DNA of 64,000 bases, from the NCBI RefSeq assembly GCF_001557535.2, contig NZ_CP014306.1:1674001-1738000 (forward strand), read 5' to 3'. How positions within the stretch are numbered: the stretch's first letter is position 1; the number at the start of each line of letters is the position of its first letter. The notes beneath the pieces were generated by a model that worked only from the letters and a program-made list of their open reading frames with translations, searched no databases and was not told the origin of the DNA. The position numbers and the translations under genes are program-made. The stretch is from Burkholderia sp. PAMC 26561 (GTDB taxonomy: Bacteria; Pseudomonadota; Gammaproteobacteria; Burkholderiales; Burkholderiaceae). Of the stretch, positions 16,370 through 26,662 are shown one piece after another.

Positions 16370-17893
16370 TCAGGCCAGGAACAGCTTGTAGACCGGGTTC
16401 GCGCCTTCATCCCACCACGGGTAACCCAGCGTCGCGAGGAATTGCCCGAACGCGGCGTTATCGGATTGAGGAACCTGGATACCGACCAGGATCGAGCTCG
16501 TGTCCGCGCCTTGGTTGCGGTAATGGAACAGGCTGATATTCCAGTTCGGCGCCATCGATGAAAGGAATTTCATCAGCGCGCCCGGACGCTCGGGGAATTC
16601 GAATCGCAGCAGGCGTTCGTCCTGCGCGAGCGGCGAATGGCCGCCGACCATGTAGCGGATATGTTGCTTGGAGAGTTCGTCATGGCTGAGATCGACCGTG
16701 GCAAACCCATGTTCGATAAACGCATTCGCCATCTGCACGGCTTCGTTGCGCGTCTTGATCTGCACGCCGACAAAGATGTGCGCGGCGTTCGAATCCGCGA
16801 TCCGGTAGTTGAACTCGGTCACGCTGCGCGTGCCGACCAGTTCGCAGAAGCGCCGGAAACTGCCGCGCTCTTCGGGGATCGTCACGGCGAACACGGCTTC
16901 GCGCGCTTCGCCGACTTCCGCCCGTTCCGCGACAAACCGCATGCGGTCGAAATTCATGTTCGCGCCGGACGTGATGGCGACGAGCGTCTTCGCTTCCAGC
17001 GCTTCGCGCTCGGCGTAGAGCTTCGCGCCCGCAACTGCCAGCGCGCCCGAAGGTTCCAGCACGCTGCGTGTGTCCTGGAAGACGTCCTTGATGGCGGCGC
17101 AGAGTGCGTCGGTGTCTACCGTGACGACTTCGTCCAGCAGTTCGCGGCAGATCCGGAACGTTTCCTCGCCGACGAGTTTTACCGCCGTGCCGTCCGCGAA
17201 CAGGCCGACTTCGCTGAGCGTGAGGCGTTCGCCGGCGGCGATGGATTGCTTCATCGCGCATGAATCGATGGACTGCACGCCGATCACGCGGATCTCCGGG
17301 CGCACCGCTTTCACGTACGCCGCGACGCCCGCCGCCAGTCCGCCGCCGCCGATGGGGACGAAGATGGCGTGGATCGGGCCTTGATGCTGGCGCAGGATTT
17401 CCATCGCGACAGTGCCCTGGCCGGCGATCACGTCGGGGTCATCGAACGGATGAACGAAGGTCAGCGCACGTTCTTCCTGCAACTTGACAGCGTGGCCGTA
17501 GGCGTCGCTATACGACTCGCCGTGCTGGACGATTTCGACGGTCGGGCCGCCGAATGCGCGCATGGCGTCGATCTTCACTTGCGGCGTGGTCACCGGCACG
17601 ACGATCACGGCCTTGCAGCCGAGCCGCGTGGCGGAATAGGCGACCCCTTGAGCATGATTTCCCGCCGATGCCGTAATCACGCCACGGGCGAGAATATCGG
17701 CGGGGAGGTGCACCATCTTGTTGTACGCGCCGCGAATCTTGAACGAGAACACCGGCTGGTTGTCTTCGCGCTTCAGATAGACCGAGTTGTGCAGTCGCGC
17801 GGACAGATTGCGGGCGGGTTCGAGTTCGCTTTCGCGGGCGACGTCGTAGACGCGCGCGGTCAGGACTTTCTTCAGGTAATCAGGGTGTGCCAT
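16370..17893 (-). CDS. ilvA: Threonine ammonia-lyase, biosynthetic (IlvA)
   Basis: A 507-residue fold-type II PLP enzyme converting L-threonine to 2-oxobutanoate, the first step of isoleucine synthesis. The PLP lysine is K52 in FSFKIRGAYNK. The phosphate-binding glycine loop is IGGGGLAAG. The C-terminal third contains two ACT-like regulatory modules (RGSFRRFCELVGTRSVTEFNYR, and RPGALMKFLSSMAPNWNISLFHYRNQG), the part that senses isoleucine and valine in E. coli. The length and the double regulatory domain mark the biosynthetic, not catabolic, form. It is first in an operon with the nucleotidase and queF. The Shine-Dalgarno is not obvious. Confidence 0.97.
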   Translation of the reverse strand: MAHPDYLKKVLTARVYDVARESELEPARNLSARLHNSVYLKREDNQPVFSFKIRGAYNKMVHLPADILARGVITASAGNHAQGVAYSATRLGCKAVIVVPVTTPQVKIDAMRAFGGPTVEIVQHGESYSDAYGHAVKLQEERALTFVHPFDDPDVIAGQGTVAMEILRQHQGPIHAIFVPIGGGGLAAGVAAYVKAVRPEIRVIGVQSIDSCAMKQSIAAGERLTLSEVGLFADGTAVKLVGEETFRICRELLDEVVTVDTDALCAAIKDVFQDTRSVLEPSGALAVAGAKLYAEREALEAKTLVAITSGANMNFDRMRFVAERAEVGEAREAVFAVTIPEERGSFRRFCELVGTRSVTEFNYRIADSNAAHIFVGVQIKTRNEAVQMANAFIEHGFATVDLSHDELSKQHIRYMVGGHSPLAQDERLLRFEFPERPGALMKFLSSMAPNWNISLFHYRNQGADTSSILVGIQVPQSDNAAFGQFLATLGYPWWDEGANPVYKLFLA

Positions 17894-18196
17894 GCAGGAG
17901 CCGTTCGCGCGCTCGGGAGCACGCCATTTTTGAGCGAAAGCAATAATGATAGCTCAGGGGGCCGCCGGCGCCCGGCTCGGGCGGTCTTCGACTTCGTTAG
18001 CGCACCGCCGGCGCCCGCAATCCGCCTTCCCCGACGAGAGTCGACGATTGTCACTTTTCCGCATATTTCGCGCGTGGTGGTCTGGCCGGGCGAAGAATAG
18101 CCGTGGCTCCGCGTCTACTTGACCGTCCGCGCCCAAACCTGAGACACGCGCCGGTCATGCTTGCGGGTTCATTCAACTGTTCACGGTGGATTGGAT
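17894..18196. other. Divergent intergenic region between ilvA and serine hydrolase
   Basis: No gene is supportable. It contains a 13-base direct repeat CCGCCGGCGCCCG at 17962-17974 and 18005-18017. No T-box or other leader structure was recognised in front of ilvA. Confidence 0.4.
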
Positions 18197-19186
18197 ATGC
18201 ATTCAGACTGGCTGACAGACAAACGTGAGAAGCATGAATTCGACGCCAGCGTGCTGGCCGATGTGCTGGACAACGGAGCGCGCGAACCCGGCCTTCGCAG
18301 CCTGCTCGTGGTCCGCAACGGATCGCTGGTTGGCGAACGCTATTACAGCGGCGCGTCAGCCGACGACCTCCAGCCGCTCAATTCAATTACCAAGAGCGTG
18401 ACCTCCATGCTGGTCGGACAGGCGTTGCAGCGTGGCGTGATCCGAGGAGGATTGAGGGCGACGGTGCGCGAGCTTTTGCCGGAAGCGGTGGCCAAGGCGC
18501 CTGACTCACCCGCAGCCGGCGTAACCGTCGCGCAAATCCTTTCGGGGAGGGCGGGTCTCATCTACGACTGGCAAGCGCGTTACGACGAACTCATGAGCGC
18601 GCCCGATCTGGTCTCCATGGCGCTCGCTCTTCCTGCCGATCCAACATCGCCACCGCCCTGGATCTACAACGACCCGGCCGTTTCGTTGATTTCGCCGATC
18701 CTGTCGAGGGCAGAAGGCCTCGATCTCGCCGATCTCGCCGCGCGCGATCTCTTCGCCCCGCTTGGCATCGAGCGCTACGAATGGGCCCGCGACAACGCCG
18801 GCCGGTCGCTGAGCTTCGCCGGCCTGGCGCTGCGTCCGCGCGACCTGATGAAATTGATCTGGGTCATGGCCAATGACGGCAAGTGGCATGGCCGTACCGT
18901 GATTCCCGGCGCCTGGGTGAGCGACAGCACGCACTCCCATGGCGCGGCGAGCTGGCGTGTCAGGCATGTCACGAACATCGGTTATGGTTACTTGTGGTTC
19001 ACCGGTGTGATCCACGGTAATCCGGTTGTACTGGGCTGGGGTTACGGCGGACAGTTTGCGCTGTGGGCGCCGGGGTTGCGGCTGGCGGTGGCGACATCGG
19101 CTGTATCGCCGCCCTCGGAACAACTGGCCGCTCAGACCGGGGCGATCATGGCGCGTATCGTCCGGCTGGTACTGGCGGCAAGGTAA
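18197..19186 (+). CDS. Serine hydrolase, beta-lactamase/DD-peptidase fold (class C-like)
   Basis: A 329-residue protein of the Beta-lactamase (PF00144-type) superfamily. The nucleophile motif S-x-x-K is at about residue 63 (NSITKSVTS). IYNDPAVSL holds the Tyr-Asn of the second motif. GWGYGGQFALWAP stands where the third (KTG-like) motif is expected. GGTGGA-type spacing supports the ATG over one 12 codons earlier. No signal peptide is evident, so a cytoplasmic esterase or peptidase is more likely than a secreted beta-lactamase. Its substrate is unknown. It stands alone on the plus strand. Confidence 0.85.
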   Translation: MHSDWLTDKREKHEFDASVLADVLDNGAREPGLRSLLVVRNGSLVGERYYSGASADDLQPLNSITKSVTSMLVGQALQRGVIRGGLRATVRELLPEAVAKAPDSPAAGVTVAQILSGRAGLIYDWQARYDELMSAPDLVSMALALPADPTSPPPWIYNDPAVSLISPILSRAEGLDLADLAARDLFAPLGIERYEWARDNAGRSLSFAGLALRPRDLMKLIWVMANDGKWHGRTVIPGAWVSDSTHSHGAASWRVRHVTNIGYGYLWFTGVIHGNPVVLGWGYGGQFALWAPGLRLAVATSAVSPPSEQLAAQTGAIMARIVRLVLAAR

Positions 19187-19622
19187 AACCGCCGGACGCG
19201 CAAAAATCGGCAAAAAGCCGTCCGAAAAGCGCATGCATAAAGCCCTTCAACCCGCTAGCGAGCGCGAACGGCGAATATCGCGATGGGTTAGAATTCGCTT
19301 TTCGATACAGGATCGGAAGATGCAACGGCAGTGCCGGACCGGCTTTTTGACGCATGTTCCTCGCAACGCTCAACCCGAGTGCAGCGCGCTGTGCCGCATA
19401 ACCCGCGCGGCTGCGAAATTTCGTGCGCAATTAGCGCGACATGCGCGATCGTGGCGCTGATTCCGGTACCTTCGAAGGTTTTGCATCGCTTGCCACCCTC
19501 TGCCGGCGAGCACCTTCACTAAAAAAGTTTCACTCGAAAAACTGCGCTTCCCCGCGCAATGCCGGCTATACCGCTGCTTCTGCTTCCAACAGCGCGGGCG
19601 CCGGCCCACCGAACTGTCGAAT
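19187..19622. other. Gene-free stretch upstream of the flavin/Fe-S fusion gene
   Basis: No convincing coding frame. The clearest element is the perfect 12-bp palindrome ACCTTCGAAGGT at 19468-19479, a possible operator about 145 bases before the next start codon. A good sigma-70 promoter was not identified. Confidence 0.45.
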
Positions 19623-22600
19623 ATGAACGCACCCCAAGCCTTCGATCCGAACGGCGCCGCGCATGCCGTGGCCCTGGATACCGAGCCGCGCCTGCGCGAA
19701 ATTCCCTATAACTACACGTCGTTCTCCGATCGCGAAATCGTGATCCGCCTGCTGGGCGAAGAAGCGTGGGCCGCGCTCGCCAATTTGCGCAGCGAACGCC
19801 GCACGGGCCGCTCGGCACGCATGCTCTACGAGGTGCTGGGCGACATCTGGGTGGTGCGCCGCAATCCGTACCTGCAGGACGATCTGCTCGACAATCCGAA
19901 ACGCCGCGCATTGTTGATCGAAGCGCTGAACCATCGTCTGGGCGATATCGAGAAGCGTCGTAAGGCCGACCTCTCGCAACATCAGGACGATGCCGGCCGC
20001 GACCGTGCCGCGCGAGTCGAGTTGCTGATCAGCGCCGCGTGCCGCGCGGTCGAGGACTTCAAAAAGGAGTTCGAGCAGACCTACGATTTGCGCAAGAAGG
20101 CATCGAAGGTGTTCAGCAAGGTCACCGAGAAAGACAACATCAAGTTCGACGGGTTATCGCGTGTATCCCACGTGACGGACGCGACCGACTGGCGCGTCGA
20201 ATACCCGTTCGTGGTGCTTACGCCCGATACCGAAGCCGAGATCGCCGGCCTGATCAAGGCGTGTTTCGAACTCGGACTGACCGTGATTCCGCGCGGAGGC
20301 GGCACGGGCTACACCGGCGGCGCGATCCCGCTGACGCCGTTCGCGGCCGTCATCAACACGGAAAAACTGGAACAGCTCGGTCCCGTCGAGATGACGGATC
20401 TGCCGGGTGTCGATGGCAAGGTCGCGACCATTTTCTCGGGCGCGGGCGTCGTGACCCGCCGCGTGACCGAAGCCGCCGAGCAGGCCGGATTCGTGTTCGC
20501 CGTGGACCCGACGTCGCTGGATGCATCGTGCGTGGGCGGCAATGTCGCAATGAACGCCGGCGGCAAGAAGGCTGTTTTGTGGGGCACCGCGCTGGACAAC
20601 CTCGCGTGGTGGCGCATGGTCGATCCGGAAGGCAATTGGCTCGAGATCACGCGCCTCGATCACAACCTCGGCAAGATCCACGACATTCCCGTGGCGCGTT
20701 TCCGGCTCGACTGGTTCGACGGTTCGCGCGCGCCAGGCGAAAAACTGCTACGCACGGAATCGCTCGATATCTCCGGCACGAAGTTCCGCAAGGAAGGGCT
20801 CGGCAAGGACGTGACGGACAAGTTCCTGTCGGGTCTGCCTGGCGTTCAGAAGGAAGGTTGCGACGGGCTGATCACATCGGCGCGATGGATCCTGCACAAG
20901 ATGCCCGCGCATACGCGCACGGTCTGCCTGGAGTTTTTCGGCCAGGCGCGCGACGCGATTCCGAGCATCGTGGAGATCAAGGATTATTTGTTCGAGACGT
21001 CGAAGCAGGGCGGCGCGATCCTCGCCGGGCTCGAACATCTCGACGAACGCTATCTGCGCGCCGTCGGTTACGCGACCAAAAGCAAGCGCAACGCGTTTCC
21101 GAAGATGGTGCTGATTGGCGATATCGTCGGTGACGATCCGGATGCGGTCGCCCAGGCAACGTCCGAAGTCGTGCGCATGGCAAACGGCAAGAGCGGTGAA
21201 GGTTTCGTTGCGGTGAACGCCGAGGCGCGCAAGCGTTTCTGGCTGGATCGTTCGCGCACGGCGGCTATCGCCAAGCACACGAACGCGTTCAAGATCAACG
21301 AAGACGTCGTGATTCCGCTCAACCGCATGGGCGAATACACGGATGGAATCGAGCGGATCAATATCGAGTTGTCGATCAAGAACAAGCTGCAACTGGTCGA
21401 TGCGCTCGAAACCTTCTTCAAGGCTGGCAAGCTGCCGCTTGGCAAGAGCGACGACGCGAACGAAATCCCGAGCGCCGAGTTGCTCGAAGACCGCGTGCAG
21501 CAAGCGCTCGATCTGCTCAAGCGCGTGCGTGAACGCTGGACGTTCGTCGGCGAAAAGCTGGATATGCCGTTGCGCGAAGCGCAGCATTATCTGGTTCAAC
21601 TCGGTTACGAAGGTCTCGCCGAGAAGCTCGCGGATCGTGTGGATTCACAGCAAGGCGTTTGCGTATTCGATGTCGCGCAAGACCGGACCATCCGCATTTC
21701 CTGGAAGCAGGAACTGCGCGCGGAATTGCGCCATATCTTCAATGGCGGCGAGTTCAAGCCGATCCTCGAAGAAGCACAGAACATCCACAAGACGGTGCTG
21801 CGTGGCCGCGTGTTCGTCGCGCTCCACATGCACGCGGGCGACGGCAACGTCCACACGAACATCCCGGTCAACTCCGATAACTACGAGATGCTGCAGGACG
21901 CGCACGTCGCGGTCGCACGCATCATGAAGCTCGCGCGTGACCTGGATGGCGTGATTTCGGGCGAGCACGGCATCGGCATCACGAAGCTGGAATTCCTGAC
22001 GGAAGAAGAAATCGGCGAATTCCGCGCGTACAAGCAACGGGTCGATCCGAACGGCCGCTTCAACGCCGGCAAGCTGCTCGCGGGCGCCGATCTGCGTAAC
22101 GCCTACACGCCGAGTTTCGGGCTGATGGGTTATGAATCGCTGATCATGCAGCAATCGGATATTGGCGCGATCGCCGATTCCATCAAGGATTGCCTGCGTT
22201 GCGGCAAGTGCAAGCCGGTTTGCGCCACGCACGTTCCGCGCGCCAACTTGTTGTACAGCCCACGCAACAAGATCCTCGCCACGTCCTTGCTGGTCGAAGC
22301 GTTCCTGTATGAAGAGCAGACGCGTCGCGGGGTATCGATCAAGCACTGGGACGAATTCAACGACGTCGCCGATCACTGCACGGTTTGCCACAAATGCGTG
22401 ACGCCGTGCCCGGTGAAGATCGATTTCGGCGATGTCACCATGAACATGCGCAACCTGCTGCGCAAGATGGGCAAGAAGAAATTCAACGCGGGCAACGCGG
22501 CGGGCATGTTCTTCCTGAACGCCACGAACCCGCAGACCATCAACCTCGCCCGCACGGCGATGATGGGCGTCGGTTACAAGGCGCAACGTCTCGGCAACGA

Positions 22601-23714
22601 CGTGCTGAAGAAGTTCACGAAGAAGCAGACGGCGAAACCGCCGGCAACGGTCGGCAAGCCGGCGGTGACGCAGCAGGTCATCCACTTCATGAACAAGAAG
22701 ATGCCCGGCAATCTGCCAAAAAAGACGGCGCGGGCGCTGCTGGATATCGAGGACAACAAGATCGTCCCGATCATCCGCAATCCGAAAACGACCACGTCGG
22801 ATACGGAAGCCGTGTTTTATTTCCCGGGCTGCGGCTCGGAGCGGCTGTTTTCGCAAGTCGGTCTCGCGACGCAGGCCATGTTGTGGGAGGCGGGCGTGCA
22901 GACGGTCTTGCCGCCGGGCTACTTGTGCTGCGGTTATCCGCAACGCGGTGCAGGCCAGTTCGACAAAGCCGAAAAGATCGTCACGGATAACCGCGTGCTG
23001 TTCCATCGCGTGGCCAATACGCTGAACTACCTCGACATCAAGACGGTGGTCGTGTCGTGTGGAACCTGCTACGACCAGCTTGCTGGTTACGAATTCGAGA
23101 AGATCTTCCCGGGCTGCAGGATCATCGATATCCACGAATTTTTGCTCGAAAAGAACATCAAGCTGGAAGGCGTGAGCGGCACGCGCTACATGTACCACGA
23201 CCCGTGCCACTCGCCGATCAAGACCATGGACCCAATCAAGCTCGTGAACGACATCATGGGCTCGGCGCACGATGGATACAAAATCGAGAAGAACGATCGA
23301 TGCTGCGGCGAATCGGGCACGCTCGCGGTCACGCGTCCGGACATTTCCACGCAAGTCCGATTCCGCAAGGAAGAGGAAATCCGCAAGGGCGCGGCGAAGT
23401 TGCGTGACATTCCGCTTGTGGCCGAAGCTGGCGCCAACGGCATCAATCTGGCGAACGCGTCTGCAGGAACGGCGGGCGCTGCGCCGGGTTCAGTGCTAAA
23501 AGCAGGGGACGGCGCGTTATCCACCGGTACCGACGTCAAGATCCTCACAAGCTGCCCGTCGTGCCTGCAGGGTTTGTCGCGGTACAACGAGGATGCGAAC
23601 ATCGAAGCGGATTACATCGTCGTGGAAATCGCCCGCAAGGTCCTCGGCGCGAGCTGGATGGAAGATTACGTCGCACGTGCTAACGATGGCGGGATCGAGC
23701 GCGTGCTGGTGTAA
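19623..23714 (+). CDS. FAD-linked oxidase / iron-sulfur fusion oxidoreductase (DUF3683, GlcD+GlcF-like)
   Basis: A 1363-residue multidomain enzyme. The N-terminal ~180 residues ([20 protein letters not shown]) match the DUF3683 type. An FAD-binding (PCMH/GlcD) domain follows, with [15 protein letters not shown] near residue 225. A flavin-oxidase C-terminal domain comes next, with [15 protein letters not shown] and [15 protein letters not shown]. Two 4Fe-4S motifs follow: [11 protein letters not shown] (about 857) and [12 protein letters not shown] (about 919). The C-terminus carries CCG-type cysteine motifs of GlcF/LldE proteins: FPGCGSE, YLCCGYP, SCGTC, DPCHSP, RCCGESG and SCPSC. It likely oxidises a 2-hydroxyacid such as D-lactate and passes electrons to the quinone pool. 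The substrate is not shown by the sequence. A clear Shine-Dalgarno is missing. Confidence 0.9.
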   Translation: MNAPQAFDPNGAAHAVALDTEPRLREIPYNYTSFSDREIVIRLLGEEAWAALANLRSERRTGRSARMLYEVLGDIWVVRRNPYLQDDLLDNPKRRALLIEALNHRLGDIEKRRKADLSQHQDDAGRDRAARVELLISAACRAVEDFKKEFEQTYDLRKKASKVFSKVTEKDNIKFDGLSRVSHVTDATDWRVEYPFVVLTPDTEAEIAGLIKACFELGLTVIPRGGGTGYTGGAIPLTPFAAVINTEKLEQLGPVEMTDLPGVDGKVATIFSGAGVVTRRVTEAAEQAGFVFAVDPTSLDASCVGGNVAMNAGGKKAVLWGTALDNLAWWRMVDPEGNWLEITRLDHNLGKIHDIPVARFRLDWFDGSRAPGEKLLRTESLDISGTKFRKEGLGKDVTDKFLSGLPGVQKEGCDGLITSARWILHKMPAHTRTVCLEFFGQARDAIPSIVEIKDYLFETSKQGGAILAGLEHLDERYLRAVGYATKSKRNAFPKMVLIGDIVGDDPDAVAQATSEVVRMANGKSGEGFVAVNAEARKRFWLDRSRTAAIAKHTNAFKINEDVVIPLNRMGEYTDGIERINIELSIKNKLQLVDALETFFKAGKLPLGKSDDANEIPSAELLEDRVQQALDLLKRVRERWTFVGEKLDMPLREAQHYLVQLGYEGLAEKLADRVDSQQGVCVFDVAQDRTIRISWKQELRAELRHIFNGGEFKPILEEAQNIHKTVLRGRVFVALHMHAGDGNVHTNIPVNSDNYEMLQDAHVAVARIMKLARDLDGVISGEHGIGITKLEFLTEEEIGEFRAYKQRVDPNGRFNAGKLLAGADLRNAYTPSFGLMGYESLIMQQSDIGAIADSIKDCLRCGKCKPVCATHVPRANLLYSPRNKILATSLLVEAFLYEEQTRRGVSIKHWDEFNDVADHCTVCHKCVTPCPVKIDFGDVTMNMRNLLRKMGKKKFNAGNAAGMFFLNATNPQTINLARTAMMGVGYKAQRLGNDVLKKFTKKQTAKPPATVGKPAVTQQVIHFMNKKMPGNLPKKTARALLDIEDNKIVPIIRNPKTTTSDTEAVFYFPGCGSERLFSQVGLATQAMLWEAGVQTVLPPGYLCCGYPQRGAGQFDKAEKIVTDNRVLFHRVANTLNYLDIKTVVVSCGTCYDQLAGYEFEKIFPGCRIIDIHEFLLEKNIKLEGVSGTRYMYHDPCHSPIKTMDPIKLVNDIMGSAHDGYKIEKNDRCCGESGTLAVTRPDISTQVRFRKEEEIRKGAAKLRDIPLVAEAGANGINLANASAGTAGAAPGSVLKAGDGALSTGTDVKILTSCPSCLQGLSRYNEDANIEADYIVVEIARKVLGASWMEDYVARANDGGIERVLV

Positions 23715-23748
23715 TAGCGAACCGGGGTAGTTTCGCTAGAGGAAAACG

Positions 23749-24180
23749 ATGGACTGTGTTTTTTGTCGTGAAGACGACGGCGACGTCTTGTGGTCGGACG
23801 ACGCGCTGCGCGTCGTCCTCGCCGATGAGCCCGACTGGCCGGGGTTTTGTCGCGTGATCTGGACCGCGCACGTAGCCGAGATGTCCGATCTCGAGAACGC
23901 GGACCGCGCAAAGCTGATGTCGGCGGTGAACGGCGTCGAGCGGGCGATCCGGCGCGTCATCTCGCCCGCAAAAGTGAATCTGGCGAGCCTCGGCAACCAG
24001 GTCCCTCACGTCCATTGGCACGTCATTCCCCGCCATTCCAACGATTCCCGTTTCCCGCTGCCCATCTGGGCGCCGCGCCAGCGCACGGTCTCGCAGGCGC
24101 TGCTGTCGAACCGGCGCGCTCAGGCAACCTTGCTGCGCGAAGCCGTCCGCAGCGAAATGGCGCTGGCGTTCGGGTCATAG
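23749..24180 (+). CDS. HIT family protein
   Basis: A 143-residue histidine-triad nucleotide hydrolase or transferase. The triad is in VPHVHWHVIPRHSNDSRFP, with His at alternating positions as in the HIT signature. The N-terminal CVFCREDDGDVLW has the Cys pair seen in some HIT proteins. GAGGAAA precedes the ATG. It lies 34 bases behind the oxidoreductase gene and 26 before the DUF971 gene, so it is probably in the same transcript. The natural substrate is unknown. Confidence 0.92.
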   Translation: MDCVFCREDDGDVLWSDDALRVVLADEPDWPGFCRVIWTAHVAEMSDLENADRAKLMSAVNGVERAIRRVISPAKVNLASLGNQVPHVHWHVIPRHSNDSRFPLPIWAPRQRTVSQALLSNRRAQATLLREAVRSEMALAFGS

Positions 24181-24206
24181 CCCAAGACTTTCAATAAAGG
24201 CTCAAC

Positions 24207-24617
24207 ATGAGCGGACTTACCAAACAAACGCCGATTCCGACTGGCATCGTCGTGCATTCCAGGACGCGCGCGCTCGAGTTGCAATACGCGAACGATCAGA
24301 CGTATCGCCTCGCGTTCGAGCTATTGCGCGTATATTCGCCGTCGGCGGAGGTTCAGGGGCATGGTCCCGGCCAGGAAACACTGCAGACGGGCAAGCGCGA
24401 TGTATCGATCATTTCTGTCGATCCCGTTGGCCACTACGCGCTCCAGCTCAATTTCTCGGATGGCCACAACACGGGCATTTATTCGTGGGATTTCCTGCAC
24501 GACCTCGCAGTGCGCCAGGAAGAGCTGTGGGCGGAGTATCTGGGCAAGCTGAAAGCGGCGGGCGTCGATCGCGACACGCCGATGGCGCCGAAAGCGTCCG
24601 GCGGACACTGCCACTGA
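24207..24617 (+). CDS. DUF971 (gamma-butyrobetaine hydroxylase N-terminal-like) protein
   Basis: A 136-residue protein with the DUF971 domain: IVVHSRTRALELQYANDQTYRLAFELLRVYSPSAEVQGHG and VGHYALQLNFSDGHNTGIYSWDFLH. The domain is shared with the N-terminus of gamma-butyrobetaine hydroxylase and occurs alone in many bacteria. Its role is unsettled, though links to Fe-S proteins have been proposed. The C-terminus ends in HCH, possibly metal-binding. The gene is directly upstream of ubiE, a conserved neighbour in Burkholderia. Confidence 0.88.
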   Translation: MSGLTKQTPIPTGIVVHSRTRALELQYANDQTYRLAFELLRVYSPSAEVQGHGPGQETLQTGKRDVSIISVDPVGHYALQLNFSDGHNTGIYSWDFLHDLAVRQEELWAEYLGKLKAAGVDRDTPMAPKASGGHCH

Positions 24618-24714
24618 CCCATTTTAAATTTGGCAGCGGCGATTTGCCGCAGCACAAGGCCGACTGCTCGAAGGGTTCGGCCAATTACACGAACAAAAGG
24701 CGAGGACAAACGCG

Positions 24715-25446
24715 ATGAGCAAGACCCACTTCGGTTTTGAAACGGTCGACGAACAAGACAAAGCGAAGAAGGTGGCGGGCGTGTTCCACTCAGTCGCGAG
24801 CAATTACGACCTGATGAACGACCTGATGTCGGGCGGATTGCATCGCGCGTGGAAGCTGTTCACGATCGGCCAGGCGAAGGTGCGGCCGGGCTACAAAGTG
24901 CTCGATCTGGCAGGCGGGACGGGCGATCTGGCGAAAGCGTTCGCCAAGCAGGCCGGTGAAAAAGGCGAAGTCTGGCACACGGATATCAACGAATCGATGC
25001 TGCGCGTTGGGCGCGACCGGCTGCTCGACAAAGGCGTGATCACGCCCACGCTGATCTGCGACGCAGAGAGGATTCCGTTCCCCGACAATTATTTCGATAT
25101 CATTACAGTTGCCTTTGGGCTTCGTAATATGACGCACAAAGATGGTGCGTTGGCCGAAATGCATCGCGTTGTGAAACCGGGTGGGAAAGTGATGGTCCTG
25201 GAGTTTTCGAAGGTATGGGATCCGCTCAAGAAAGCCTACGATCTCTACAGTTTCAAGATCTTGCCGTGGCTTGGCGACAAGATAGCGAAAGATGCAGGTA
25301 GCTACCGCTACCTCGCGGAGTCGATCCGGATGCATCCGGACCAGGAAACTTTAAAAACAATGATGGAACGCGCTGGCTTGGAACAAGTCGAATATTACAA
25401 TTTGTCAGGTGGCGTGGTAGCGTTACACGTCGGGACCAAATTTTAG
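24715..25446 (+). CDS. ubiE: Ubiquinone/menaquinone C-methyltransferase UbiE
   Basis: A 243-residue SAM-dependent enzyme performing the C-methylation step of ubiquinone synthesis. [18 protein letters not shown] is the SAM motif. NEQ-type substrate residues fall in [33 protein letters not shown]. The end [16 protein letters not shown] is highly conserved. Length and sequence are typical. It leads a cluster with a Tim44-like gene, ubiJ and ubiB. Confidence 0.97.
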   Translation: MSKTHFGFETVDEQDKAKKVAGVFHSVASNYDLMNDLMSGGLHRAWKLFTIGQAKVRPGYKVLDLAGGTGDLAKAFAKQAGEKGEVWHTDINESMLRVGRDRLLDKGVITPTLICDAERIPFPDNYFDIITVAFGLRNMTHKDGALAEMHRVVKPGGKVMVLEFSKVWDPLKKAYDLYSFKILPWLGDKIAKDAGSYRYLAESIRMHPDQETLKTMMERAGLEQVEYYNLSGGVVALHVGTKF

Positions 25447-25472
25447 TGTTCCACTTTTTAAAAGGATTCGAA

Positions 25473-26489
25473 ATGTCCGATTCGCGCTTACCCCAATCTC
25501 GGGGTTTCCTGAAGTCGTTATTCAGGAAAGCCGGGGTCGTTGCGCTGGCTGGCGTAATCATGGCCGGTGCACTTGTTACAGAAGACGCCGAGGCTCGCCG
25601 CATGGGCGGTGGCCGCAGCATGGGCCGTCAATCCACTACGGCCACTCAACAACATCAGGCCACGCCGCCGTCGCAGTCCATGCAGCCGGGTCAGGCCGCG
25701 AACGCTCAGCGCGCAGCACCCGCTGCAGCGCCGGCCGCCGCTGCGGCACCCGCGCGTAACCGCTGGCTGGGACCGATCGCCGGTCTTGCGGCTGGTTTGG
25801 GTATCGCGGCATTGCTGTCGCACTTCGGTCTGGGCGGCGCGTTCGCCGGCGCAATGGCCAACATGATCATGATCGCGTTGATCGTTCTGGCTGCCGTGAT
25901 GATCTTCCGCTTCATCATGAACCGCCGGAAAGGCGCGAGCCCTGCTTTGGCCAGTGCCGGCGCGGGTTCGCCGTTTGGAGGCAGCGCTCGTACCGGCATG
26001 AATCAGCCGCAGGAACCGAGCTACGTTCCGCCGTCGGCGCCGGGTGGGTACGGTCCGTCGGGCGTTCAGAGCTATACGAGTCCGGTCGACGCAGCGGCAG
26101 CCCCGCAAGTCGCCGTGCCGTCCGGTTTCGATACCGAAGCGTTCCTGCGCAATTCGAAGGTTTATTTTGTGCGTTTGCAGGACGCGTGGGATCGCGGCAA
26201 TTCGAACGACATCCGCGAGTTCACCACGCCGGAAATGTTCGCTGAGGTGAAGCTGGATATCGACGCACGCGGCACGCAGCCGAACCGTACGGATGTCGTG
26301 CAACTCAATGCCGACATCCTCGGTGTTGAGGATCGCGGCACGGAAAGCCTCGCAAGCGTCCGTTTCCATGGCCTGATCCGCGAAACGGAAGGTGCTGCTG
26401 CCGAGCCGTTCGTCGAAATCTGGAACCTGTCGAAGCAGAAGTACGGCAACGAAGGCTGGTTGCTGGCCGGGATTCAGCAAGTTAGCTGA
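25473..26489 (+). CDS. Tim44-like domain membrane protein
   Basis: A 338-residue protein. It has an N-terminal hydrophobic segment (AGVVALAGVIMAGALV) ending in a possible cleavage site (EDAEA/RR), then an Ala/Gln/Pro-rich linker. Two membrane segments follow (IAGLAAGLGIAALLSHFGLG and MIMIALIVLAAVMIFRFIM). The C-terminal ~130 residues are a Tim44-like domain (EAFLRNSKVYFVRLQDAWDRGNSNDIREFTTPEMFAEV). The ATG is preferred over an upstream GTG because AAAGGA sits seven bases before it. Mitochondrial Tim44 tethers the import motor; the bacterial function is not established. Its fixed place between ubiE and ubiJ hints at a membrane role linked to ubiquinone. A terminator lies downstream. Confidence 0.88.
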   Translation: MSDSRLPQSRGFLKSLFRKAGVVALAGVIMAGALVTEDAEARRMGGGRSMGRQSTTATQQHQATPPSQSMQPGQAANAQRAAPAAAPAAAAAPARNRWLGPIAGLAAGLGIAALLSHFGLGGAFAGAMANMIMIALIVLAAVMIFRFIMNRRKGASPALASAGAGSPFGGSARTGMNQPQEPSYVPPSAPGGYGPSGVQSYTSPVDAAAAPQVAVPSGFDTEAFLRNSKVYFVRLQDAWDRGNSNDIREFTTPEMFAEVKLDIDARGTQPNRTDVVQLNADILGVEDRGTESLASVRFHGLIRETEGAAAEPFVEIWNLSKQKYGNEGWLLAGIQQVS

Positions 26490-26614
26490 GTGTCGACCAG
26501 GGCGAGCAAGGCGACCAAGGCCATGTTCAGGCTTTGTCGGCTAGACCGGACGGCTAACGTTGCGTTTGGCGTGACCATTGCCAAACGATAACGCCAGTTG
26601 CAAAGGTAGAATAG

Positions 26615-26649
26615 AAACCCGCACGAGTGACCGCTTGTGCGGGTTTTTT
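26615..26649 (+). terminator. Terminator between Tim44-like gene and ubiJ
   Basis: A GC-rich stem AAACCCGCAC / GTGCGGGTTT, with further GAG/CTT pairing of a G-T type, closes a small loop and is followed by TTTTTT. It ends only 13 bases before the ubiJ start codon. TAGAAT at 26607-26612 could be a -10 box that starts ubiJ transcription inside the hairpin. Confidence 0.8.
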
Positions 26650-26662
26650 CATCTCAGAGCCG

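Noticed and set aside
17962..18017. The 13-bp direct repeat before ilvA as a regulatory pair
   Set aside because: It is very GC-rich and of the type common by chance in this genome; there is no promoter beside it.
21645..23354. A 569-codon open frame antisense to the fusion dehydrogenase
   Set aside because: Composition is typical of a shadow frame, and it has no domain or credible start.
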